Positions 1 to 7,384 of a stretch of DNA of 19,049 bases are shown here, one piece after another. The DNA comes from a bacterium (GTDB lineage Bacteria > Bacteroidota > Bacteroidia > Bacteroidales > Muribaculaceae), in the NCBI GenBank assembly GCA_004559845.1, contig SFWW01000034.1, positions 1 to 19,049 of the forward strand, in the 5' to 3' direction. The notes beneath the pieces were generated by a model. It was not told the DNA's origin. It saw only the letters and a program-made list of their open reading frames with translations, and did no database searches. Numbering within the stretch: position 1 is the stretch's first letter; every line of letters begins with the position of its first letter. The position numbers were made by a program, and so were the translations under genes.

Positions 1-54
1 GTCATACAGTCCCGTGTACTGGCTCAAAACGAGTTTCTTCTGCTGTGTAATCAT
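1..54 (-). CDS. Transposase N-terminus (partial, runs off left edge)
   Basis: An ATG at 54-52 on the minus strand opens a frame of 18 codons, reading MITQQKKLVLSQYTGLYD, that continues past the window edge. The LVLSxYxxLYD pattern resembles the first residues of Bacteroidales DDE transposases of the IS1182-like type, recalled from family knowledge and not searched. It differs from the start of the complete transposase at 1155-2792, so it would be a second element. With only 18 residues the family is tentative. Confidence 0.45.
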   Translation of the reverse strand, partial: MITQQKKLVLSQYTGLYD

Positions 55-235
55 ACCACTAAGTTACTAAAAACAAACGAATTACACAAATAATCCACCC
101 TTTTTTTTCAATAAAACCACCACAAAATCAACCACTTGCGCCAACGCCTCACCACCAAACGCCCGCACCCCACCGACAACGAAAAAGCACTCCCCACCTA
201 TTATTGAAAGTTGAGAGTGCCCATATGTAATCTGC

Positions 236-270
236 AAAAAAAACGGCAATATCGCCCCCTTGCCGACTTT
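236..270 (-). terminator. Rho-independent terminator downstream of the RAYT gene
   Basis: Read on the minus strand, CGGCAA and TTGCCG (244-249 and 260-265) form a 6-bp stem with a GC-rich loop, followed directly by a run of eight T. It lies about 80 bases after the stop of the RAYT gene on the same strand. The plus strand also has a T-run after the stem, so it could work both ways. Confidence 0.55.
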
Positions 271-281
271 TTCAGTGCTTT

Positions 282-309
282 CAATATTTTGCGCCCGCCC
301 CTCAATGCC
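282..309 (-). repeat. REP-like unit, inverted flank copy
   Basis: On the minus strand this reads GGCATTG, a short G-rich stretch, then CGGGCGCAAAATATTG. It is nearly the same as the units at 658-697 and 996-1035 but in opposite orientation. It lies on the 3' side of the RAYT gene, so the gene is bracketed by inverted copies of the unit. Confidence 0.65.
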
Positions 310-347
310 CGCCCCTCCCCGGCAAAATCCCGCCCGACCCCATGCCG

Positions 348-935
348 CTAACCGCTACCAATAGTTGCGTTTTTATCCTTGTTGAAACAATCTCTATTCC
401 AATTGACGACATTTAAACTCACATAATTCATAATTTTATCAAATTCTTCATGATGATGAATGATGTGTTCATGATAGTTTCGTTGCCAAACTTGAATAGG
501 TGAAATATTTTGTGCTCGACGGTTTTTGTTAATTTCTATCGAACACGCTGCCTTAAATGAACGAACCACAACAGAAAGGCGGGAATGAAAATGGTTTTCC
601 GACCGAGGTTCACCATGACGAGGAGGTTTTATACAACCCATCATTTTGTTTGATTTCGGCATTGTGGTGGCGGGCGCAAAATATTGCGCCCCTACAGAGA
701 GCACTATATGAACATGATTTGGCATCACCACATAATTGCCCACTGTCACATTTTTATGGTGATTCGGAATATCACACACACATTCTTTTACAATCTTTCC
801 GGCAGCAGAAAAATGCATCTGGTTATTAATAATGTTTCCAAAAATATGCTCCATGTGATTGGCACAAATCGTGACAAAGAAAACACCACTATTATAATGA
901 TGCCAATCAGCACGAAATGTGTGTCGGTCACTCAT
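348..935 (-). CDS. REP-associated tyrosine transposase (RAYT, Y1_Tnp family)
   Basis: This 195-residue protein has the marks of the Y1/HUH single-strand transposase family that handles REP palindromes. The metal-binding HUH motif is MPNHVHIVL (His74 and His76). The region around 149-160, VWQRNYHEHII, carries the probable nucleophilic tyrosine (Tyr154). The N-terminus (DWHHYNSGVFFVTICA) is the usual first beta strand of RAYTs. The frame starts at an ATG and is intact. Two linker stretches look like translated palindrome: VGAQYFAPATT (81-91), encoded across the palindrome at 672-691, and RRAQNISPIQ (139-148). Inverted REP-like copies flank the gene at 282-309 and 996-1035, and a terminator follows at 236-270. 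RAYTs are usually single copy and domesticated; mobility of this one is not shown. The family call is firm. Confidence 0.9.
   Translation of the reverse strand: MSDRHTFRADWHHYNSGVFFVTICANHMEHIFGNIINNQMHFSAAGKIVKECVCDIPNHHKNVTVGNYVVMPNHVHIVLSVGAQYFAPATTMPKSNKMMGCIKPPRHGEPRSENHFHSRLSVVVRSFKAACSIEINKNRRAQNISPIQVWQRNYHEHIIHHHEEFDKIMNYVSLNVVNWNRDCFNKDKNATIGSG
658..697 (+). repeat. REP-like palindrome inside the RAYT coding region
   Basis: The core GGGCGCAA/TTGCGCCC (672-679 and 684-691) is a perfect 8-bp inverted repeat around AATA. The 40-base unit starting GGCATTGTGGTGGCGGGCGC matches 996-1035 at 35 of 40 positions, with the first 22 identical. It lies antisense within the RAYT gene and stays in frame. 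Confidence 0.75.
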
Positions 936-995
936 TGAAAACTTTTATCGTATGTTTTTTTTGAATTTCTAATCCAAATTAAATAATAGAAGGTA

Positions 996-1035
996 GGCAT
1001 TGTGGTGGCGGGCGCAACATATTGCATCTATACAG
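996..1035 (+). repeat. REP-like unit upstream of RAYT
   Basis: Second full copy of the 40-base unit, about 60 bases upstream of the RAYT start. Its left half is identical to 658-679. The right arm of the palindrome has decayed (GCATCTATACAG against GCGCCCCTACAG). Orientation is opposite to the copy at 282-309. Confidence 0.7.
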
Positions 1036-1096
1036 GTATCAACATTTGAGTCAACAATTAGCCCTACACCCCCGGCAAAGCAACACCCACCTGTAG

Positions 1097-1136
1097 GAGG
1101 CTGTCTAACAACCAAAGTTAGACAGTCTCTATTTTA
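1097..1136 (+). repeat. IS left end: terminal inverted repeat with hairpin
   Basis: CTGTCTAAC (1101-1109) pairs perfectly with GTTAGACAG (1117-1125) and is followed by TCTCTATTTT. The terminal repeat is therefore also a hairpin that, read into the element, looks like a weak intrinsic terminator. It also lies just past the transposase stop. Confidence 0.7.
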
Positions 1137-1154
1137 TACACAAAATCTGAAGAT

Positions 1155-2792
1155 TTAGGCTGCATTTGCCACTACTGATATAAATTTTGGGTAAAAGCTT
1201 ATATAAGGGCTCGTATAAAGTTGTTTCGCTGTTCCTGAAGACAAAAATTTGTCAAAAAAAGAGGATTTTGCCCAAGATTGGGCAAGTTTCCTCAGATTAT
1301 GGGCAAGCGCTTTCAGGCCGAAGTCGATTTTCGCTCCGGTCAGCCCCTTGAGCCTGAGTCGTCTGAACCTGCCGCATTCCTTTATCTGGCCGAACACTGC
1401 TTCCGGTTCTATAGGGCGTTTGCTCCTATGTTTTAATCCCTGTTCGCTTGTAAGAAGCTCTCTTGCCCTGGCTTTATAATCGTCAAGTGTGTGGTTCACT
1501 TCTATCTGCCGGTCGCGTTTGGATTTATGACATTGTCCTCTTAACGGACAACCTTCGCACCTGCTGGCTCTGTAAACGCTGACCGTCTGTTGGTAACCAC
1601 TTGCAGTATAGCGTTTTTCCTGACGGATAAATTTCAGTTTCTGTCCCATCGGGCAGACATAGAAGTCGTCATCGGGATTGTAGAAAAGGTTTGACACTCT
1701 GAAAGGATTGTTTCGGTAGCTGCGCCGCTGCTCGACATGGAACATGTTGTATTTGACATACGGAGTCATGCCGTTGCTGAACATGTACTCGTAGTTCTCC
1801 TCTGAGCCGTAACCGCTGTCGGCAATGATTTCCTCACTGTGCATACCGTATCGGGCTTTGAACGATTCCAGATAGCTGATCATCGTGAGGGTATCGGTAG
1901 GACGCTGATAGATACCGAAGTTGGTTATGAATTGGTTTTCAGTGGATATCTGTACATTATAGCCGGGTTTGAGCTGGCCGTTGAGCATGGCGTCCTCTTT
2001 CATGCGCATGAACGTGGCATCGGGGTCGGTCTTGGAGTATGAGTTGCGGGAACCCATGGTTTCGAGCTGCTCTCTATATCGGTTCATCCTCGGCACCGAG
2101 TCCGTCTCTATCTGTTTCAGGGCCTTGCGTTCTTCCTTACCCAGGTTATCTGCATCAACCTTTTCCTTGATGCGTTCAACCCTTTTGGTAACTTCTTCGG
2201 CCGTAAGTTCCTCAGGCACTGGATTCTCCTGATTTTCAATAGCGTGGTTCTGTTCTATCTGTCTGAGCAAAGCCTCTGTTTTCGCCTTGAGTCGGGCATC
2301 GTATTTCTCAACCGAACCACGCCATACAAACGTGTACTTGTTGGCTACCGATTCTATCTTTGTCCCGTCGATATACTGCACTTTCAACGACACAAAGCCT
2401 TCTTCATGGAGTAGCCTGACCACTTGAGTAAACACTGTGTCAAAGCCCTCCTTCAACCGTTTGCCACGATAATAATTGATAGTGCGGAAGTCAGGATGCT
2501 TCATTCCTGCAAGCCACATAAAATAGATATCCCTCTTGAGAAGTTCCTCGATGCGCCGAGAGGAGTATACATTGCTCAGATATGCGAAGACCAGCACCTT
2601 GAGCATCATCTTGGGATTAAAAGCACTGTTGCCGCCTCCCCGATATGTTGACAGGATATCGCTGATATCAAGACGGTCTATGACCGCATCGACTACCCTT
2701 ACCATATGGTTTTCGGGCACCAGTTCATCCAGCGATGGAGGAAGGAGCAAATTTTGTTTTCTATTGTCAGATTTTATCGCTAACTTTGCCAT
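1155..2792 (-). CDS. IS1182-family DDE transposase
   Basis: This 545-residue transposase, of usual length for the family, has the N-terminal DUF772-type domain (about 20-110: LLPPSLDELVPENH, then FNPKMMLKVLVFAYL) and the RNase H-like catalytic core. The acidic triad is visible as Asp142 (YIDGTKIES), Asp325 (IIADSGYGSEENYEY) and Glu464 (IEPEAVFGQIK). A charged coiled-coil-like insertion fills about 165-240. A CxxCx5C cluster (Cys412, 415, 421) precedes the last core segment and is typical of the family. The frame opens at an ATG 36 bases downstream of a good promoter at 2828-2858 and is uninterrupted. It cuts and rejoins DNA at the inverted repeats of its own element (1097-2960). Confidence 0.93.
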   Translation of the reverse strand: MAKLAIKSDNRKQNLLLPPSLDELVPENHMVRVVDAVIDRLDISDILSTYRGGGNSAFNPKMMLKVLVFAYLSNVYSSRRIEELLKRDIYFMWLAGMKHPDFRTINYYRGKRLKEGFDTVFTQVVRLLHEEGFVSLKVQYIDGTKIESVANKYTFVWRGSVEKYDARLKAKTEALLRQIEQNHAIENQENPVPEELTAEEVTKRVERIKEKVDADNLGKEERKALKQIETDSVPRMNRYREQLETMGSRNSYSKTDPDATFMRMKEDAMLNGQLKPGYNVQISTENQFITNFGIYQRPTDTLTMISYLESFKARYGMHSEEIIADSGYGSEENYEYMFSNGMTPYVKYNMFHVEQRRSYRNNPFRVSNLFYNPDDDFYVCPMGQKLKFIRQEKRYTASGYQQTVSVYRASRCEGCPLRGQCHKSKRDRQIEVNHTLDDYKARARELLTSEQGLKHRSKRPIEPEAVFGQIKECGRFRRLRLKGLTGAKIDFGLKALAHNLRKLAQSWAKSSFFDKFLSSGTAKQLYTSPYISFYPKFISVVANAA

Positions 2793-2827
2793 GTTATGTT
2801 TCGATTATTAGTGATTTAATCGCAACA

Positions 2828-2858
2828 CAAATATACTAAAAATCTATGACATAACAAA
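2828..2858 (-). promoter_or_regulatory. Promoter of the IS transposase, Bacteroidales type
   Basis: On the minus strand TTTG (2858-2855), 19 bases, then TATATTTG (2835-2828) match the TTTG / TAnnTTTG promoter pattern of Bacteroidales primary sigma factors. The -7 box is 36 bases before the transposase ATG. Confidence 0.65.
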
Positions 2859-2891
2859 GGCTTTTACGCTGAATTTCAGCATGAAAGCCTT
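2857..2891. repeat. Nested hairpin overlapping the transposase promoter
   Basis: AAGGCTTT (2857-2864) pairs with AAAGCCTT (2884-2891), and inside it GCTGAA pairs with TTCAGC. On the plus strand ATTTTTTAG follows, so it resembles an outward-reading terminator. It overlaps the -33 box of the transposase promoter and may also limit expression. Confidence 0.5.
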
Positions 2892-2925
2892 ATTTTTTAG
2901 CTATTTTTTTTGCCTGTTGAAACTA

Positions 2926-2960
2926 TAAAAAGAGACTGCCCAAACTTGTTAGACAGTCTC
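2926..2960 (-). repeat. IS right end: terminal inverted repeat with hairpin
   Basis: On the minus strand GAGACTG pairs with CAGTCTC across TCTAACAAGTTTGGG, and is followed by TTTTTATAG. The terminal repeat (2946-2960) thus carries a terminator-like hairpin that faces into the element, mirroring the left end. This would shield the transposase from outside transcription. Confidence 0.65.
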
Positions 2961-3021
2961 GCCCCTCCTCGGCAAAATCCCAACAATGCCTCTCCCGCCT
3001 GATCCTCACCGCCCCCGCGAT

Positions 3022-4197
3022 TTACAGGTCGTAGGCGGTGAGTTCGGCGTAGGCTTTTTGGTAGTCGCGCTCGGCTTCTATGGCTTTGTCGATGGATTCG
3101 TAGTATAAACTGTGTTGGGCTATGTGTTCCAATTGTGTGATGGCGCCCGATTGGAGGGCTTTTTCCAGCAGTTCGCAGTTGTGGGCATCGGGGAGTGTTT
3201 GCCGGTAGGCGAGTACCGTTTTCTGCAGCCCTGCCACTTGGGTGTAGAGGGCTTTGAGTTGGCCATAGAGTTGGTGTGCCGCGTCGGCTTTTTTTGCCTC
3301 TGCCGCTTGGATGGCTGCTTTGGCTTGCTTCACTTTGTTGCGATTGCTCCACAGCGGTATCGACACGCCGAGCGATATGCCCCGCAAATGTTCGCCGGGT
3401 GTGTGTTCGCTCATATAGCCCACGGAAAAGGATGGCAAATTTTGCGCTTTATTGAGCGCCAATTGCTTTTTGGAGAGTTCCACTTCGCTTTTCACGTAGC
3501 CTAATGCGGGGTTTTTGCTTTCGACTGTGGCAAACCATTCTTCGAAGTTGGGCGGTAGCATCACGGGTTCATATTCGTCGGCGGTGATGGTGATGGCTTT
3601 GCCGCCATTGAGGCGTTCCAATTGTGCCATCACGCCGGTGCGCTCCACTTCCATTTGCTGAATGTCGGCGTCCAATTTCACTTTGACGAGCACGGCATTG
3701 TTGTAGTCGATGATGTTGCATTCACCACCATCGAGCATCTTTTTTTGATTGGCGAGAAATTCTTCGGCATGGTGTTGACGAATAGCCAATTGCTTGAGCA
3801 TGGCATTGCAGTAGATGGCATCGAGCACATATTTTTTTGCCTCAAGCAGTATGGCGATGCGTTCGGCTTCAAATTGCCACTGCACCATGTCGTTTTGCTG
3901 CTGTGCCACGCGGCTTTTCATTCCCAATAGGGTAGGGATGTCGAATGTTTGCGTCACACTCAAGTCGGTGCGATTGCCCACTTCCGAGGGATTTCCCCAA
4001 AGGTGGCCCACTTCCACTTCGGGGTCGGGCAGGAAGATGTCGGTGGCATTTCCCAATTGCTCTGCCGTGGTGCTGTGGCGGGCGGCACGCAGGGTGGTGT
4101 TGTTTTGCTCAATTGCTTTCAGCACTTCGCTGATGCTTGGCTGAGCCGCCATGGTGAATGGCGACAAAAGGGTGAAAATTAACAATATCTTTTTCAT
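3022..4197 (-). CDS. TolC/CusC-type outer-membrane efflux channel
   Basis: This 391-residue protein begins with a signal peptide (MKKILLIFTLLSPFTMAAQ), followed by two long alpha-helical repeats rich in Ala, Gln, Glu and Lys, as in outer-membrane efflux proteins (OEP/TolC family). Examples are ISEVLKAIEQNNTTLRAARH near 22-41 and a second copy near 230-250 with YVKSEVELSKKQLALNKAQN. The LPDPEVEVGHLWGNP segment (about 56-70) is the usual first periplasm-to-barrel transition of CzcC-like channels. It is the last gene of the efflux operon, 69 bases after the pump gene, where a possible internal promoter lies. It would form the trimeric exit duct through the outer membrane. It is slightly shorter than many family members, with no sign of truncation. 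The family is firm; the metal is unknown. Confidence 0.9.
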   Translation of the reverse strand: MKKILLIFTLLSPFTMAAQPSISEVLKAIEQNNTTLRAARHSTTAEQLGNATDIFLPDPEVEVGHLWGNPSEVGNRTDLSVTQTFDIPTLLGMKSRVAQQQNDMVQWQFEAERIAILLEAKKYVLDAIYCNAMLKQLAIRQHHAEEFLANQKKMLDGGECNIIDYNNAVLVKVKLDADIQQMEVERTGVMAQLERLNGGKAITITADEYEPVMLPPNFEEWFATVESKNPALGYVKSEVELSKKQLALNKAQNLPSFSVGYMSEHTPGEHLRGISLGVSIPLWSNRNKVKQAKAAIQAAEAKKADAAHQLYGQLKALYTQVAGLQKTVLAYRQTLPDAHNCELLEKALQSGAITQLEHIAQHSLYYESIDKAIEAERDYQKAYAELTAYDL

Positions 4198-4229
4198 TCT
4201 TTTAGGCTGATTGGTGAGAATTAATGCTA

Positions 4230-4260
4230 CAAAACTATAATTTTTTTTCGTTTACTCAAG
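4230..4260 (-). promoter_or_regulatory. Possible internal promoter of the channel gene
   Basis: On the minus strand TAGTTTTG (4237-4230) fits TAnnTTTG and CTTG (4260-4257) lies 19 bases upstream in the -33 place. The 69-base gap between pump and channel genes is large for this operon, which leaves room for a promoter. Read-through from upstream is equally possible. Confidence 0.35.
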
Positions 4261-4266
4261 CAATTA

Positions 4267-7200
4267 TCATAATTTTGCTTTGCGCTGTGTGAGCACATAC
4301 ATGATAGGAATCACGAAGCCGTTGAGCAAGGTGGAGGTGAATAATCCTCCGAGAATCACCTTTGCCATCGGACTTTGAATTTCGTTGCCGGGCAAATCGC
4401 CTGCCATCACCATCGGGATGAGTGCCAAGGCGGAGGTGAGCGCGGTCATGAGGATGGGGTTGAGGCGGTCGGCTGACCCTTGTAGCACACTTTCCATGAG
4501 CGTATGACCCGTGGCGCGCAGGTCGTTGTAGCGCGCTATCAGGAGCATACCATTGCGGGTGGCGATGCCAAAGAGCGATATGAAGCCGATAATGGCGGGA
4601 ATACTCACCACGCCGTTGGTGAGCCGTATCACCACCACGCCGCCTATCAGCGCTAAGGGCAGATTGAGCAATATCACCCACGATTGCACCACGCTGCGGA
4701 ATTGGTTGTAGAGGAGCATAAATATCACCAATATGGAGAATATGGAGGCGATGAGCAGGGTGCGTGAGGCGGTGCGCTCGCTCTCAAATTGACCGCCATA
4801 TTCCACATGGTAGCCTTCGGGCATACGCACTTGTTCTGCCACGCGCTGCTGTATGTCGTTCACCACGCTCAGCAGGTCGCGGTCGGCTACATTGGCTGAT
4901 ACCACAATCTTGCGCGACACATTTTCGCGATTAATGGTGTTGGGTCCCGCTGCCGACACCACTTCGGCGATGTTGCCCAACGGCACTTTTTTGCCATTGG
5001 CATCCACCATCATTTCGCGGATGCGCTTGGCTGAGGAGCGGCTGTCGTCTGCCACTTTGAGGGTGAGGTCGAAGGCTTGGTTGCCTTCAAACACCTGCGA
5101 CACAGCCTCGCCGGCGAGCAGCACATTCACCATTTGTGAAAATTCGGGCAGGGTGATGCCGTATTTGCCGAGCATTTCACGTTTGGGGATGATTTTCAGT
5201 TGCGGTCGTTCCACTTGCTGCTCCACATTAAGGTCGGCAATGCCTTCCACATCGGCAATCGATGTTTTTATTTGATTGCCGAGGGAGTAGAGTTTGTTGA
5301 GGTCGGAGCCGAAAATTTTGATGGCGATGCCGGCGCGTGTGCCGGAGAGCATGGCGTCGATGCGGTGGGTGATGGGGGAACCCACTTCTATGTTTACGCC
5401 GGACAGCACTTTCAATTTGTTGCGCACCTCTGCCAGCACTTCGTCTTTGCTGCGGTGGGTCAATTCAAATGGGGCTTCTATTTCCGACACGTTCACCCCG
5501 AGGGCGTGTTCGTCGAGTTCGGCGCGCCCGGTTTTTCTGCCCACGGCTTTAATTTCGGGCACCGTTAGCAGCGCTTGCTCTGCCATCCTTCCAATGTGGT
5601 TGGATTCTTCAAGCGAGATGCCCGGCAGGGTGCTTACGTTGATGGTGAACGAGCCTTCGTTGAAGGGGGGCAAGAAACTCCGCCCTAAGGTGGCAAACAA
5701 GCCTACCGCTACCACGAGTGCCACGCCGGTGGTGCCCAACACCCACCCCTTGTGGCGGAGGGCAAAGGCTAATGCGCGGCCGTAGCCTGCTTTGAGTTTG
5801 CGCGATAGGTAGGGCTCTTTTTCTGCTTGGTCGTGGCTACGGCGCTTTTTCACCAATAGATAACTGCATAGCACGGGGGTGAGGGTGAGTGCCACGAGCA
5901 TCGATGATGCCAATGCCACGATGAAGGCGATGCCCAATGGTGCGAGCATGCGGCCTTCCATCCCTGAAAGGAAGAAGAGTGGCAAAAAACTCGCCACGAT
6001 GATGAGGGTGGAATTGAAGATGGGCATGCGCACTTCGCGCGATGCGTCGTAAATCACCTGGAGTGCTTTGCGGCGCTGCTCGGGCGGCAAGGCGTGGTTT
6101 TCGCGCAATCGCTTAAACACGTTTTCCACATCCACAATGGCATCGTCCACCAATGAGCCGATGGCGATGCACATGCCGCCCAGACTCATGGTGTTGATGG
6201 TGAGCCCCATCACTTTGAGCGCCACCACCGAGGCCAGCAATGCCAACGGTATGGTTACGAGCGAGATAATGGTGGTGCGCACGTTCATCAAAAATAGGAA
6301 TAGCACCACAATCACGAAGATGCCGCCTTCCACGAGGGCGTTTTTCACATTGTTGATGGAGTTGTCGATAAATCGCGATTGGCGATACACGTCGGTGCTC
6401 ATTTTCACGTCGCCGGGAAGGGTGTGCTGCACGTCGGCGAGCACTTTGTCTAATGCTTCGGTGAGTTCTATGGTGCCGGTGTTGGGTTGCTTGGTGATGG
6501 TCATCACCACTGCTGGTTTGCCGTTATACGATGCCACGCCCATTTTCGGGGTGCTGTTGCCGGGCTGCACTTCTGCCACGGCATCTAAGAAGATGGGCGA
6601 TTCGTTCACGGTTTTTATCACCGCCTTACCCAATTTGCTGATTTGGTTGGTGGAGAGCACGCCGCGAATAATGTATTCATTGCCATATTCGTAGAGCACG
6701 CCGCCGGCGGTGTTGCGGTTCATGTCTTGCACGGCTGCCAGCACTTCGTTGAGCCCTACGCCGTAGTGACTCATTTTGTCGGGGTGGAGCAATATTTGAT
6801 ACTCTTTGATGTCGCCGCCCAGCACCGTTACTTGTGCCACGCCGCCGGTTGCCATCAGTCGCGGACGTATGTTCCAGTCGGCGATGGTGCGCAATTGCTG
6901 CATGGAGGTGGTTTCGGAGGTGAGTGTCACAATCATCATTTCACCTAAAATCGACGATTGCGGACCCAAGGTGGGGTTGCCCACGGTTTGTGGCAGGGCG
7001 TCGCGCACCACTGCCAGTTTTTCCGACACAATTTGCCGCGCTTTATAAATATCGGTGCCCCACTCAAATTCCACCCACACAATCGAAAAACCGGTGGTGG
7101 AGGAGGAACGCACGCGACGCACATCGGTGGCGCCGTTCACTGCCGTTTCTATGGGGAAGGTCACTAAGCGCTCCACTTCTTCGGGCGCCATGCCTTGCGC

Positions 7201-7356
7201 CTCGGTCATAACCACCACGGTGGGCGCATTCAGGTCGGGAAACACGTCCACTTCCATGTGGGAGGCGGTGTAGATGCCGCCCAGCATCAGCAACACCGAT
7301 GCCACGAGCACCACAATGCGGTTGTGGAGCGAAAATTTGATGATTTTATTGAGCAT
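4267..7356 (-). CDS. CusA/CzcA-family RND heavy-metal efflux pump
   Basis: This 1029-residue inner-membrane transporter has the full RND layout: TM1 (about 10-30), a large periplasmic loop, TM2-6 around 340-500, a second TM and loop repeat, and TM8-12 at the C-terminus (VVQSWVILLNLPLALIGG, then IGFISLFGIATRNGMLLI). The proton-relay acidic cluster of the heavy-metal subclass is present in TM4: VDDAIVDVEN, with Asp404, Asp405, Asp409 and Glu411. The segments DVFPDLNAPTVVV and SSSTTGFSIVWVEFEWGTD are typical of CusA/CzcA pumps. It uses the proton gradient to drive metal export together with the adaptor (28 bases upstream) and the channel (downstream). I could not find the clear methionine triad that defines Cu(I)/Ag(I) CusA, so a divalent metal is possible; this is inference from reading, not alignment. 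Confidence 0.95.
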   Translation of the reverse strand: MLNKIIKFSLHNRIVVLVASVLLMLGGIYTASHMEVDVFPDLNAPTVVVMTEAQGMAPEEVERLVTFPIETAVNGATDVRRVRSSSTTGFSIVWVEFEWGTDIYKARQIVSEKLAVVRDALPQTVGNPTLGPQSSILGEMMIVTLTSETTSMQQLRTIADWNIRPRLMATGGVAQVTVLGGDIKEYQILLHPDKMSHYGVGLNEVLAAVQDMNRNTAGGVLYEYGNEYIIRGVLSTNQISKLGKAVIKTVNESPIFLDAVAEVQPGNSTPKMGVASYNGKPAVVMTITKQPNTGTIELTEALDKVLADVQHTLPGDVKMSTDVYRQSRFIDNSINNVKNALVEGGIFVIVVLFLFLMNVRTTIISLVTIPLALLASVVALKVMGLTINTMSLGGMCIAIGSLVDDAIVDVENVFKRLRENHALPPEQRRKALQVIYDASREVRMPIFNSTLIIVASFLPLFFLSGMEGRMLAPLGIAFIVALASSMLVALTLTPVLCSYLLVKKRRSHDQAEKEPYLSRKLKAGYGRALAFALRHKGWVLGTTGVALVVAVGLFATLGRSFLPPFNEGSFTINVSTLPGISLEESNHIGRMAEQALLTVPEIKAVGRKTGRAELDEHALGVNVSEIEAPFELTHRSKDEVLAEVRNKLKVLSGVNIEVGSPITHRIDAMLSGTRAGIAIKIFGSDLNKLYSLGNQIKTSIADVEGIADLNVEQQVERPQLKIIPKREMLGKYGITLPEFSQMVNVLLAGEAVSQVFEGNQAFDLTLKVADDSRSSAKRIREMMVDANGKKVPLGNIAEVVSAAGPNTINRENVSRKIVVSANVADRDLLSVVNDIQQRVAEQVRMPEGYHVEYGGQFESERTASRTLLIASIFSILVIFMLLYNQFRSVVQSWVILLNLPLALIGGVVVIRLTNGVVSIPAIIGFISLFGIATRNGMLLIARYNDLRATGHTLMESVLQGSADRLNPILMTALTSALALIPMVMAGDLPGNEIQSPMAKVILGGLFTSTLLNGFVIPIMYVLTQRKAKL

Positions 7357-7384
7357 AATGCTTTCGATTTAAGAGGGGGGTGAA

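Larger units (their letters stand above)
1097..2960 (-). mobile_element. IS1182-family insertion sequence, complete
   Basis: A single transposase gene (1155-2792) is bounded by 15-bp terminal inverted repeats: GAGGCTGTCTAACAA at 1097-1111 and, on the opposite strand, GAGACTGTCTAACAA at 2946-2960 (14 of 15 match). The element is about 1.86 kb. No clear target-site duplication is visible in the bases just outside. The right end lies 61 bases past the stop of the efflux channel gene, so the element sits between the efflux operon and the RAYT unit. Everything expected for activity appears present. Confidence 0.88.

Noticed and set aside
186..218. Weak stem GCACTC/GAGTGC as a regulatory structure
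   Set aside because: Six pairs over a 21-base loop with no T-run; likely chance.
557..829. Plus-strand frame of 90 codons over the RAYT gene
   Set aside because: It is antisense to an intact RAYT gene; its RAQNIAPLQ segment is the translated REP-like palindrome.
1091..2965. Target-site duplication of the IS1182 element
   Set aside because: The bases flanking the inverted repeats (CTGTAG on the left, GCCCCT on the right) do not match, so none is claimed.
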